Assembly (NCBI RefSeq): GCF_019977295.1 | Contig: NZ_AP024651.1 | Coordinates: 3,906,001-3,970,000, forward strand | Direction: 5' to 3' | Source: Arthrobacter sp. StoSoilB20 | Lineage (GTDB): Bacteria; Actinomycetota; Actinomycetes; Actinomycetales; Micrococcaceae | DNA length: 64,000 nucleotides | Shown here: positions 51,825 to 59,570 of the stretch, piece by piece | How positions within the stretch are numbered: position 1 is the first letter of the stretch | How the letters are laid out: each line of letters begins with the position of its first letter | Notes under the pieces: model-generated | Told to the model about the DNA's origin: nothing | Database searches by the model: none | The model's input: only the letters and a program-made list of their open reading frames with translations | Position numbers and translations under genes: made by a program

Positions 51825-54626
51825 ATGACTCAGCACGCCCCGATCACGTGGATCGATGGCGAACCGCCCGCCGCACTCAGCGGCGGCACGACGTGGGGCA
51901 TGCCGTTCCAGCGCGGCACAGTGCAGGACGCAGGTGTCCTCAGGGTCCACGACTCCGGCGGCAGCACCATCAGCGCCCAATCATGGCCTCTCGCCACCTG
52001 GCCCGACGGATCCCTCAAGTGGGCCGGCATTGCCATTGGAGCCACGGATCAACCCGCCGACGCCTATCAGGTGAGCTTCCCATCTGAAACGCACGAGGCC
52101 GGTCCGGCAGCCGTCGTCGAGCGTCCGGATACGGAAGCCCCAAGTTCCGTACACGCGAATTCCGAACACCCGGTCGCGGAAGGTTCCGGCTCCGAAGGTT
52201 CCGGCTCCGAAGGCTCCGGCTCCGAAGGCTCCGCTGGAGGCACGGTGACCGTCACCGAAGAGGGAGGCTCCGTCACGGTCTCCACGGGCACCCTGGACAT
52301 GGTCATCACCAGCAATAGCGACACCCTGTTCAGCGAACTCCGCCGCGCTGGCAACGTGGTGGCCAAGGACGGCCGCCTTGTGAGCCTGCTGCAGTCCGGG
52401 CCGGCGGAGGGAACAGGCACCACCACCCGCACGGGCTTCACCGGCCACACCACACAGGTCACCGTGGAACAGCGCGGCCCGGTCCGTGCCGTGGTCCGGG
52501 TCGAGGGCCGGCACCGCGCCGATGACGGCGGCAAAGAATGGCTCCCCTTCACCGTTCGTTTCTACTTCTACGCAGGCGCCCGCAGCGTCAGGATGATGCA
52601 CTCGTTCATCTGGGACGGCGACGCCGAACAGGATTTCCTGGCGGGGCTGGGCGTCGAGTTCACTGTGCCGCTCGAGAGCGAACTGCATGACCGGCACATC
52701 AGGATTGCCGGGGCCGACGGCGGCTTCCTGGTGGAGGCTGTCCGGGGAGTGACGGGCCTGCGCCGGGATCCGGGCGAGGGAGTACGCGCGGCACAGATCG
52801 CCGGGCGGCCCACTCCCCCTGCGGCCGAGTGGAGTCCGCTGGTTTCCGAACGCCTCCACCTCATCCCCAGTTGGAACGACTACACCCTCACGCAGCTGAC
52901 CGCAGACGGTTTTGAGCTGCGCAAACGGACTGCTCCCGGCCACGGCTGGGTGGGGGTTTCCGGCGGCACCCGGGCGGCCGGCTTCTGCTCCCTGAGCGAT
53001 ATCCGCGGCGGCTTCGGCGTTGGGATCCGCGACTTCTGGCAATCGCATCCGGGACAGTTGGATATCCGCGGGGCAGCTACCGCGGAAGCAAAGATGACCG
53101 CATGGCTCTACTCCCCCGAAGCCCAGCCGATGGACCTTCGCTTCTATCACGACGGTCTGGGCCAGGACACGTTCGAGGACCAGCTTGAAGGCCTTGAAAT
53201 CACGTATGAGGACTATGAGCCAGGCTTCGGCAACGCCACGGGCATCGCCCGGACGCACGAGCTGACGCTCTTCGCCTACGACGCAACGCCCAGCACGGAG
53301 TCACTCGCCGCGGACGCCAAGGCGGCATCCGTTCCGCCAATGCTGCAGCCCTCGCCCGGATACCTGCACGCAGCAGGCGTGTTCGGCGATTGGGCTCCCG
53401 TGGACCGCAGCACCCCCGCCCGGGCAGAGCTGGAAGACAAGTTGGACTTCCTGTTCGACTTCTACCAGGGCCAGACCGAGCAGCGCCGCTGGTACGGGTT
53501 CTGGAACTACGGCGACGTCATGCACACCTATGACACCGACAGGCACGTGTGGCGCTACGACGTCGGCGGTTACGCCTGGGACAACTCCGAGCTCTCCCCC
53601 GATCTTTGGCTCTGGTACATGTACCTCCGGACGGGCCGCGCGGACGTTTTCCGCTACGCCGAGGCCATGACCCGCCACACCGGTGAGGTGGACGTCTACC
53701 ACCTCGGGCCCTGGCGCGGCCTGGGTTCACGGCACAACGTCCAGCACTGGGGCTGCAGCGCCAAGCAGTTGCGCATCAGCACCCCGGCCTACCGGCGTTT
53801 CCACTACTACCTGACCGCGGACGAACGCACGGGCGATCTCCTCACCGAACTGGTGGACAGCGACCAGAATTTCCTCGGCCTGGATCCCGTCCGGAAAGTC
53901 AGGCCCGACGCCGCGACCTACCACCCGGACCGTGGCGCCTTGGGCGTGGGACTCGGCACGGACTGGGGCTCGCTTGCCGCCACTTGGCTCACCGATTGGG
54001 AACGGACCGGCAACCCGCGCTCCCGCGATCGGCTGCTGGGAACCATGGCCGACATCGGCGCCCTGAAGTACGGCTTCCTGACCGGTGAAGCGCTCTACGA
54101 CCTGGATGCGGGAAGGTTCGACGCCGGCAGGGAAGCCATCAGCGTCTCGCACCTGAGTGCCGTGTTCGGTTTGGTGGAAATCTGCAGCGAACTGATCAGC
54201 CTGGTGCCAGACAAGGATTTCGAGGAGGCCTGGATGCAGTACTGCCGGCTGTTCCTTGCCACCCCGGAGGAGCAGATCGCGGAGGTGGGCCAGCCCTTGG
54301 CCGGTATCTACCTCACCCAGGCTCACAGTCGGCTGACGGCCTATGCGGCGGCCCGGTTGGGGTCTCCGGAACTGGCGGAGTTGGCATGGGAGAGCTTTGC
54401 CGAGGGCGGGGAGAACCTCAACCATGCCGAGGCCTTCACGCTGAAGAAGATCCTGCCGCCTTACGTACTCCAGCCCGTGGATGAGGCACCTACAGTTTCC
54501 ACGAACGACACCGCCCAGTTCGGCTTGGCCGTCATCCAGAACCTGGCCCTGGTCGGTGACCACCTCCCGGCGGGTGACCATCAGCCTGGGGCGGCCGATG
54601 CATCCCAGGAGGTCCCGGCGTCGTAA
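51825..54626 (+). CDS. Exo-rhamnogalacturonan lyase family protein (PcRGLX/YetA-like)
   Basis: 933 residues. The N-terminal domain ITWIDGEPPAALSGGTTWGM, with FQRGTVQDAGVLRVHDSGG and WPDGSLKWAGIAIG, is typical of the PcRGLX first domain. A middle beta-rich domain (TRTGFTGHTTQVTVEQRGPV) and a C-terminal alpha/alpha-toroid-like domain (WRYDVGGYAWDNSELSPDLW; HYLGPW-type motifs such as VYHLGPWRGLGSRHNVQHWG) follow. It should remove unsaturated rhamnose-galacturonate units. No signal peptide is visible, so action on imported oligosaccharides is likely. A Gly-Ser-Glu repeat (residues ~115-135) is an insertion in the first domain. The extreme 3' end is tandemly duplicated. Confidence 0.85.
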   Translation: MTQHAPITWIDGEPPAALSGGTTWGMPFQRGTVQDAGVLRVHDSGGSTISAQSWPLATWPDGSLKWAGIAIGATDQPADAYQVSFPSETHEAGPAAVVERPDTEAPSSVHANSEHPVAEGSGSEGSGSEGSGSEGSAGGTVTVTEEGGSVTVSTGTLDMVITSNSDTLFSELRRAGNVVAKDGRLVSLLQSGPAEGTGTTTRTGFTGHTTQVTVEQRGPVRAVVRVEGRHRADDGGKEWLPFTVRFYFYAGARSVRMMHSFIWDGDAEQDFLAGLGVEFTVPLESELHDRHIRIAGADGGFLVEAVRGVTGLRRDPGEGVRAAQIAGRPTPPAAEWSPLVSERLHLIPSWNDYTLTQLTADGFELRKRTAPGHGWVGVSGGTRAAGFCSLSDIRGGFGVGIRDFWQSHPGQLDIRGAATAEAKMTAWLYSPEAQPMDLRFYHDGLGQDTFEDQLEGLEITYEDYEPGFGNATGIARTHELTLFAYDATPSTESLAADAKAASVPPMLQPSPGYLHAAGVFGDWAPVDRSTPARAELEDKLDFLFDFYQGQTEQRRWYGFWNYGDVMHTYDTDRHVWRYDVGGYAWDNSELSPDLWLWYMYLRTGRADVFRYAEAMTRHTGEVDVYHLGPWRGLGSRHNVQHWGCSAKQLRISTPAYRRFHYYLTADERTGDLLTELVDSDQNFLGLDPVRKVRPDAATYHPDRGALGVGLGTDWGSLAATWLTDWERTGNPRSRDRLLGTMADIGALKYGFLTGEALYDLDAGRFDAGREAISVSHLSAVFGLVEICSELISLVPDKDFEEAWMQYCRLFLATPEEQIAEVGQPLAGIYLTQAHSRLTAYAAARLGSPELAELAWESFAEGGENLNHAEAFTLKKILPPYVLQPVDEAPTVSTNDTAQFGLAVIQNLALVGDHLPAGDHQPGAADASQEVPAS

Positions 54627-54703
54627 TCTCCGTACCTCCTGCGGCGGGACACCACCAGCCTGTGGCGGCCGATGCATCCCAGGAGGTCCCGGCGTCGTAA
54701 TTT
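54569..54703. repeat. 74-bp tandem duplication covering the stop codon
   Basis: The segment GGCGGCCGATGCATCCCAGG and flanks, ending GGCGTCGTAAT, occurs at ~54569-54630 and again at ~54643-54703 (period 74). The first copy encodes the last residues and stop of the lyase-like protein; the second is non-coding downstream DNA with only a few differences. Confidence 0.8.
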
Positions 54704-54716
54704 CTGTTGCTTCCCC

Positions 54717-54792
54717 ACCTTCTTTGGCGCCGCCGCGGCCGTAAAGTAACCCAAAGGGGTTGTGTTTAGGTCCCGGTGGACCCAAAGAAGGT
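54717..54792. terminator. Long-range inverted repeat between convergent genes
   Basis: ACCTTCTTTGG (54717-54727) and CCAAAGAAGGT (54782-54792) are exact inverted repeats separated by 54 bases, between the convergent lyase-like and RpiR genes. This is a weak-loop hairpin, plausible as a shared transcript end. Confidence 0.4.
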
Positions 54793-54807
54793 CAAGAAGA
54801 CACGGCC

Positions 54808-55686
54808 CTAGGAAGTTGAGCGCGGGTGCATGATACGCATCTGATCCCAGGTCCGCTCCGAAGCGGCGATGTTCTGGTTGGAGCGTTCGCGGTCCAGGGA
54901 GGCAAGCTCGACGGCGATCGCCTGGACCGCGGTCACCGCACCTGTCAGGGACGGGAAGAAGCCGGCGCCCTCGGTGGGCACCACAATCCTGTGATCGGCG
55001 TGCACTGCGACCGGTGAGCCCGCGCTGTCGGTGATCGATGCGATGGGCGTGCCGAGGTTGTGGGCGATTTCCACGGCGCGCATGGTGCTGTCGTAAACCC
55101 TCCAGAGGCTGATGGCGATCACCAGGTCTTCTGCACCGAGTCGTGCAATGGCATTGGTGAGGGCCGCGACGTCGGCATCCAGGAGCCTGACGTTGTAGCC
55201 GGCAATGATCGCGTTGTGCTCCAGGGCTTTGCCTGGGATGGCGTAACTTCCCGCGGCCACAATGAAGGTTTGCCGCGCACCGGCGATCGCTTTCGCAATG
55301 TTGTGCAGCGTGCCGGCGTCCAAAGTGCGCTCAAAATGGGCCAGGTTTGCCCGGTCCGTGGACACTGCCGCCTGCGCAGGACTACTCAGGTGGCCGTTGT
55401 GTTCCGCCGCGACTTCCACTGCGCTAAGGGATGCCAGGAAGCGGGACCTGAGCTCGTACTGGAAGTCCGCCCACCCTTTGAAGCCCAGTGTTTGCGCGGT
55501 TCTTGTGACCGTTGAGGCATTGGAGGCAGCCACTGCGGCGATGTCGCTGACGGAGCCGTAGGAGGCCAGCCGGGGCTGCGAGCGGAGGATGCCGATGACC
55601 TGCATTTGGCGTGCCGCGAGCTTGCGTCCTTGGACACGGCTGTCCAGCCACTCGGTCAACGTTGACGAGTCGAAATCTTCTTCCAC
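54808..55686 (-). CDS. MurR/RpiR family transcriptional regulator
   Basis: 292 residues, GTG start after AGGTAGG. The N-terminal HTH_6 domain (QMQVIGILRSQPRLASYGSV; AAVAASNASTVTRTAQTLGF) and a C-terminal SIS sugar-phosphate-binding-like domain (QTFIVAAGSYAIPGKALEHN; DLVIAISLWRVYDSTMRAVE) are clear. Divergent from the MFS-GAF-amidohydrolase operon, it is the likely local regulator, probably sensing a phosphorylated or amino-acid-like effector. Confidence 0.93.
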   Translation of the reverse strand: MEEDFDSSTLTEWLDSRVQGRKLAARQMQVIGILRSQPRLASYGSVSDIAAVAASNASTVTRTAQTLGFKGWADFQYELRSRFLASLSAVEVAAEHNGHLSSPAQAAVSTDRANLAHFERTLDAGTLHNIAKAIAGARQTFIVAAGSYAIPGKALEHNAIIAGYNVRLLDADVAALTNAIARLGAEDLVIAISLWRVYDSTMRAVEIAHNLGTPIASITDSAGSPVAVHADHRIVVPTEGAGFFPSLTGAVTAVQAIAVELASLDRERSNQNIAASERTWDQMRIMHPRSTS

Positions 55687-55795
55687 CTATTGACCTACCT
55701 CACACTTTGGCCGTAACTTCGATACATCGTTTCTGCACAGATCCGTGCATATTCCTAAAAATGTACAACTTGGCCCACTTTGGCAGGAATCCCCA
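55687..55795. promoter_or_regulatory. Divergent control region with CGAT-AC-ATCG palindrome
   Basis: The 109-base gap between the RpiR and MFS genes contains CGATACATCG (55720-55729) within TTCGATACATCGTTTC. It is the only obvious dyad in the gap and so a candidate RpiR operator. Confidence 0.35.
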
Positions 55796-57184
55796 ATGTC
55801 TCTCACAGCACGCCTTGATCGTCTGGCTCTCAGTCGACCACACTACAAGCTTCTCCTCATTGGAGGCCTCGGCTACTCCTTCGACGGAATGGACGGCGCA
55901 GTGGTGGCCTTCCTGCTCCCACGCATCCAGGAACTCTGGGGTCTCAGCACCGCCAGCCTGGGCCTGGTAGGCTCGGCCGCCCCGTTCGGTTTCTTCTTCG
56001 GCGCAATCCTGGCCGGTTGGCTCGGTGACCGCTTCGGCCGGAAAAAGGTCATGTTGTGGGCGCTGGCTTTTTACTGCCTCATGTCCGTGGTGGCAGCCAT
56101 GGCCCCGAATTTCGAGATCTTCCTGATTGCACGGATCTTTGCGGGACTGGGTGCAGGCGCCGAGAGTGTCATCATCGCGCCGTTCCTCTCAGAATTCATT
56201 CCCCCCAAGCGCCGCGGATGGTTCATTGGAACCCTGGCCGGCTTCTTCTCCTTCGGCTTTGTGGCCGCCGCACTGATCGGCCGGTTCGTTGTTCCCATGG
56301 GCGAAGACGGCTGGCGCTGGGCCCAGGTCCTCACCGCAATCCCCATCCTCCTTCTCCTGTGGTGGCGCCGCAGCCTGCCTGAATCCCCCCGCTACCTCAT
56401 CAGCCGCGGCCGCGTGGCCGAAGCAACCGAAGTAGTAGACCGCTTTGAGCAAAGCGTCATTAAGGCCACCGGAAAGCCGTTGGAGCCCTTGCCCGCCGCG
56501 GAAGAAGAGATCGTCAAGCACGAACAGAAGATCAACATCTGGAACGCCCTGAAGTTCATGTGGTCCAAGGCCATGCGACGCCGGACAGCAGTGATCTGGC
56601 TGATCTGGTTCGTGATCACGTTCTCCTACTACGGCTTCTTCTCCTGGATCCCCACCCTGCTGGTGGGCCGCGGAATCACCATCACCAAGAGCTTCGAGTT
56701 CTCCATCCTCATCTACTTGGCACAAATCCCCGGCTATTTCTCAGCGGCCTGGCTGTGCGACCGGATCGACCGGAAGAACACCATCGCCCTGTACCTGGCA
56801 GGATCGGCCATCAGTGCCTTCTGGCTGAGCCAGTCCAACGATTCCGGCATGATCCTGGTGGCCGCGGCAACCTTGTCCTTCTTCCTCAACGGCACCTACG
56901 CCGGCGTCTACGCCTACACCCCCGAGCTCTTCCCCACATGGATGCGCGCCACCGGCGTCGGCCTGGCCAGCGCAGTGGGCCGCATCGGCAGCATCCTTGC
57001 GCCCTCCATCATCGGCATCTTCGCCGCATCCCTTGGCTTCGGCGGAGTGTTCACCATGACCACCGTGGTGCTGACCATCGGCGTCCTGGGCGTAGTAATC
57101 TTCGGCGCCTCCACGGCAGGGAAGTCCCTGGAGGACATCAACGCCCGCACCGAACACGATCCCGCAGCGGCAGGAAGCAAGTGA
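55796..57184 (+). CDS. MFS transporter (sugar/aromatic-acid:H+ symporter type)
   Basis: 462 residues from ATG 55796, after CAGGAAT; an ATG at 55745 has no ribosome-binding site. Twelve helices; YSFDGMDGAVVAFLLPRIQE, GWLGDRFGRKKVMLWALAFY and SRGRVAEATEVV resemble the SV2/AAHS-type porters. CDRIDRKNTIALYLAG is the second-half loop motif. It probably imports the substrate of the amidohydrolase encoded two genes downstream. The following GAF gene starts within its stop codon (GTGA). Confidence 0.9.
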   Translation: MSLTARLDRLALSRPHYKLLLIGGLGYSFDGMDGAVVAFLLPRIQELWGLSTASLGLVGSAAPFGFFFGAILAGWLGDRFGRKKVMLWALAFYCLMSVVAAMAPNFEIFLIARIFAGLGAGAESVIIAPFLSEFIPPKRRGWFIGTLAGFFSFGFVAAALIGRFVVPMGEDGWRWAQVLTAIPILLLLWWRRSLPESPRYLISRGRVAEATEVVDRFEQSVIKATGKPLEPLPAAEEEIVKHEQKINIWNALKFMWSKAMRRRTAVIWLIWFVITFSYYGFFSWIPTLLVGRGITITKSFEFSILIYLAQIPGYFSAAWLCDRIDRKNTIALYLAGSAISAFWLSQSNDSGMILVAAATLSFFLNGTYAGVYAYTPELFPTWMRATGVGLASAVGRIGSILAPSIIGIFAASLGFGGVFTMTTVVLTIGVLGVVIFGASTAGKSLEDINARTEHDPAAAGSK

Positions 57185-57678
57185 ACGCCATGACATCGGT
57201 TTTCGAGCAGACCTTCCACGCCATGGAGCAGGACCCCGGAGTTGTCCTCTTCACAGTCCTGCAGTGGATTCCGCAACGATCCAGCCTCAAGCGGCTCTAC
57301 ACCAGCCATCCAGCCGAGTACCCGGTGGGAGGTGAGAAGACAGTGGAGATCTCCCCCGGCTGGCTGGGAACGGTCATCGAAGACAAGAAGCCTTTCCTCG
57401 CCCCGGACCTGGAAGCGCTCCGGAACGTCTTCTCCGACTCCGGACTCATCCAGCAACTCGGCTGCGGCGCCGTGATCAACGTGCCGGTCCTCGACCAGCA
57501 GGAGAACGTAGTGGGAGTCCTCGCGCTCCTCGACGCCGAAGGCAAGTACACCCAGCACAGTGTGGAAACCGCCGTCGACGTGGTTAACTCCAACCTTGCC
57601 AAACTCGTCCAGGCTTTTGAAGCCCATCCCACGGAAATCCCAGAAGTCCCCGAAGCCCCCGCGAAGGACACCATCTAA
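57181..57678 (+). CDS. GAF-domain protein
   Basis: About 165 residues from GTG 57181, chosen because AGGA lies five bases upstream and the codon overlaps the previous stop; ATG 57190 is possible. The sequence SVFEQTFHAMEQDPGVVLFT, VEISPGWLGTVIEDKKPFLA and CGAVINVPVLDQQENVVGVL resembles small stand-alone GAF domains that bind amino acids, nucleotides or ligands. It sits between a transporter and a hydrolase, with the next ATG directly after its stop, so it may be a substrate sensor or an enzyme of unrecognised type. Confidence 0.78.
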   Translation: MNAMTSVFEQTFHAMEQDPGVVLFTVLQWIPQRSSLKRLYTSHPAEYPVGGEKTVEISPGWLGTVIEDKKPFLAPDLEALRNVFSDSGLIQQLGCGAVINVPVLDQQENVVGVLALLDAEGKYTQHSVETAVDVVNSNLAKLVQAFEAHPTEIPEVPEAPAKDTI

Positions 57679-58911
57679 ATGAGCACCGCCCCAGAAAGCA
57701 CTCCCCTGATCATCCGCAACGCAAGCGTCCTGGACGTTGCGGCCGGCAGCTACTCAACTGCCGACGTCGTCAGCGTTGACGGGAAGATCAGCAGCGTCGA
57801 ACCGAATGCCGAGGCACCTGCCGGTGCGCGGGTCATCGATGGCACCGGCAAGTTCGTGATCCCCGGCCTGATCGATGCCCACGTCCATGTGGTCGCCTCC
57901 AGCGCCGACTTCCGGTCGCTGACCTTCACGCCGCCGTCCTACGTCTACGCCCAGACCGCCAAAATCATGGGGGCGATGCTGCGCCGCGGTTTCACCACGG
58001 TCCGCGACTTGTCCGGCGCCGACTTCGGGCTGGCGATGGCGCAGGAGGAGGGATTGCTGGAGGGGCCGAAGATCCACTTCTGCGGCCACGCCCTGAGCCA
58101 GACCGGTGGCCACGGCGACATGCGCCTGCCCGGTGAAGACCACGATCCCAACGGCCGGGGCTGCTGCGGCATTGGCCGGGTGGCAGATGGCGTTGACGCT
58201 GTCCGCGCCGCCGCCCGGGACGAGATCCGCAAGGGTGCCCACCACATCAAGATCATGGCGTCCGGCGGCGTCTCCTCCCCCACAGACCGCATCGATTCCA
58301 CCCAGTACTCCATGGAAGAGATGAGGGCCGCGGTGGAAGAAGCCCAGGCCGCCAACCGGTACGTCGCCGCGCACGCCTACACCGCCAAGGCCATCAACCG
58401 CGCCTTGGAAGCCGGCGTTCGCTCGATCGAACACGGCAACCTGCTGGATGAACAAAGCCTCAACCTGTTCCTGGAAACGGACGCCTTCCTGGTTCCCACC
58501 TTGGTCACGTATTGGGCGCTGAAGGAAGAAGGCAAGGAGTTCGGGCTCACAGAGGAAATGTGGGCCAAGGTGGATTCCGTCCTCACCAGCGGGCTTGAAG
58601 CGATCGAGCGCGCCCACGAAGCCGGCGTCAAAATGGCGTTCGGCTCGGACCTCCTGGGCGGTATGCACCGTCACCAGAACGAGCAATTCAGGCTGCTGGG
58701 GAAGGTGCAGCCGGCGATCGACGCCATCCGTTCGGCAACCACGACGGCGGCAGAGCTGCTGGAGCGCGAAGGGGAAATCGGCGTCATTGCACCGGGAGCC
58801 GACGCTGACATGTTGGTCCTGGACGCCGATCCGGTGGCGGACATCGCCGTCTTGGCCGACATCTCCGAGCACTTGGACTACCTCGTCCAGAACGGCCGGA
58901 TCATCAGCTGA
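57679..58911 (+). CDS. Amidohydrolase superfamily enzyme (prolidase/imidazolonepropionase-like)
   Basis: 410 residues. Metal ligands are HVH (68-70) in GLIDAHVHVV, the carboxylated-Lys position in GAHHIKIMASGGVSS, His in VAAHAYTAKAI and RSIEHGNLLDE, and Asp in MAFGSDLLGGMH. This is the binuclear Zn layout of Xaa-Arg/Lys dipeptidases and related amidohydrolases. Substrates are typically N-acyl or dipeptide compounds. The gene directly abuts the GAF gene and closes the operon. Confidence 0.9.
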   Translation: MSTAPESTPLIIRNASVLDVAAGSYSTADVVSVDGKISSVEPNAEAPAGARVIDGTGKFVIPGLIDAHVHVVASSADFRSLTFTPPSYVYAQTAKIMGAMLRRGFTTVRDLSGADFGLAMAQEEGLLEGPKIHFCGHALSQTGGHGDMRLPGEDHDPNGRGCCGIGRVADGVDAVRAAARDEIRKGAHHIKIMASGGVSSPTDRIDSTQYSMEEMRAAVEEAQAANRYVAAHAYTAKAINRALEAGVRSIEHGNLLDEQSLNLFLETDAFLVPTLVTYWALKEEGKEFGLTEEMWAKVDSVLTSGLEAIERAHEAGVKMAFGSDLLGGMHRHQNEQFRLLGKVQPAIDAIRSATTTAAELLEREGEIGVIAPGADADMLVLDADPVADIAVLADISEHLDYLVQNGRIIS

Positions 58912-58945
58912 TTCGCTCCTGCCGGGCCTGTATTAACCCTCCGCC

Positions 58946-59482
58946 ATGGTCAATAATGTAAGCATACTGATCATTATTGAGCCGAGGAGGGCAGCATGGC
59001 CACGGAAGTTGCCAAGTACTGGTCATCGCTGCGATCAGCGCGGCCTACAGGCAGCGGACGCGCTTCAACGCATTCTGGACCTGGGCGGCAAACTCCATGT
59101 TGTTGAGAGGCAGGCTGAGTCGGAATTGAAAAAGTTCAGGGAGTACATCGAGAACCAGGAGCCGGAGTCGGAGTCAACCGGGGCTACGGCGGCTACGGCT
59201 CCGGCCGCGGAGCCGGGCGCTTCGGCTCCGGCCGCGGGGCCCGCGGCGGGGCCGGGCGCTTCGGGGCCGGCCGCTTCGGCTCCGGCCGCCCGGGAGACAC
59301 CGGACGTCGACCCCATCACCCACCCCTTTGACCAGACGAACGGTTTGGCCGACGTGGACGGGGACTCGGACGGAACCTCCGAAAGCGACACCCGCAGCGC
59401 CGCGGAGCGCAATGATGACGACCACGGCCCGGGGCTCGGCTTCATCCCGCCCCAGAGCGGCGGGCTTCCCGGCCAACGCTGA
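58946..59482 (+). CDS. Low-complexity hypothetical protein, start uncertain, possible frameshift
   Basis: The 178-codon frame is convincing only from about 59060 onward: QAADALQRILDLGGKLHVVE, then a helix (SELKKFREYIENQEPES), an Ala/Pro/Gly repeat tract (~59190-59300) and an Asp/Ser/Glu-rich tail ending HGPGLGFIPPQSGGLPG. The first codons have poor context. A much better start signal (GAGGAGGG then ATG at 58996, MATEVAKYW) lies in a different frame that closes at about 59108. A frameshift near 59020-59050, real or from sequencing, would join them. Function unknown. Confidence 0.45.
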   Translation: MVNNVSILIIIEPRRAAWPRKLPSTGHRCDQRGLQAADALQRILDLGGKLHVVERQAESELKKFREYIENQEPESESTGATAATAPAAEPGASAPAAGPAAGPGASGPAASAPAARETPDVDPITHPFDQTNGLADVDGDSDGTSESDTRSAAERNDDDHGPGLGFIPPQSGGLPGQR

Positions 59483-59488
59483 ACCCTC

Positions 59489-59561
59489 AAGAGCAACGCG
59501 GGGTCACTTGTGGCCCCCTCCGGGCGCCGTAACGGGCCTTAAATGACCCCGCGTTGCTCTT
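59489..59561. terminator. 18-bp-arm palindrome at convergent gene ends (family 2)
   Basis: AAGAGCAACGCGGGGTCA (59489-59506) and its exact reverse complement (59544-59561) flank an inner GGCCC/GGGCC pair. It lies 7 bases after the hypothetical gene and just before the stop of the rhamnogalacturonan lyase, so it suits bidirectional termination. It is different in sequence from family 1. Confidence 0.7.
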
Positions 59562-59570
59562 CATCCGGGC

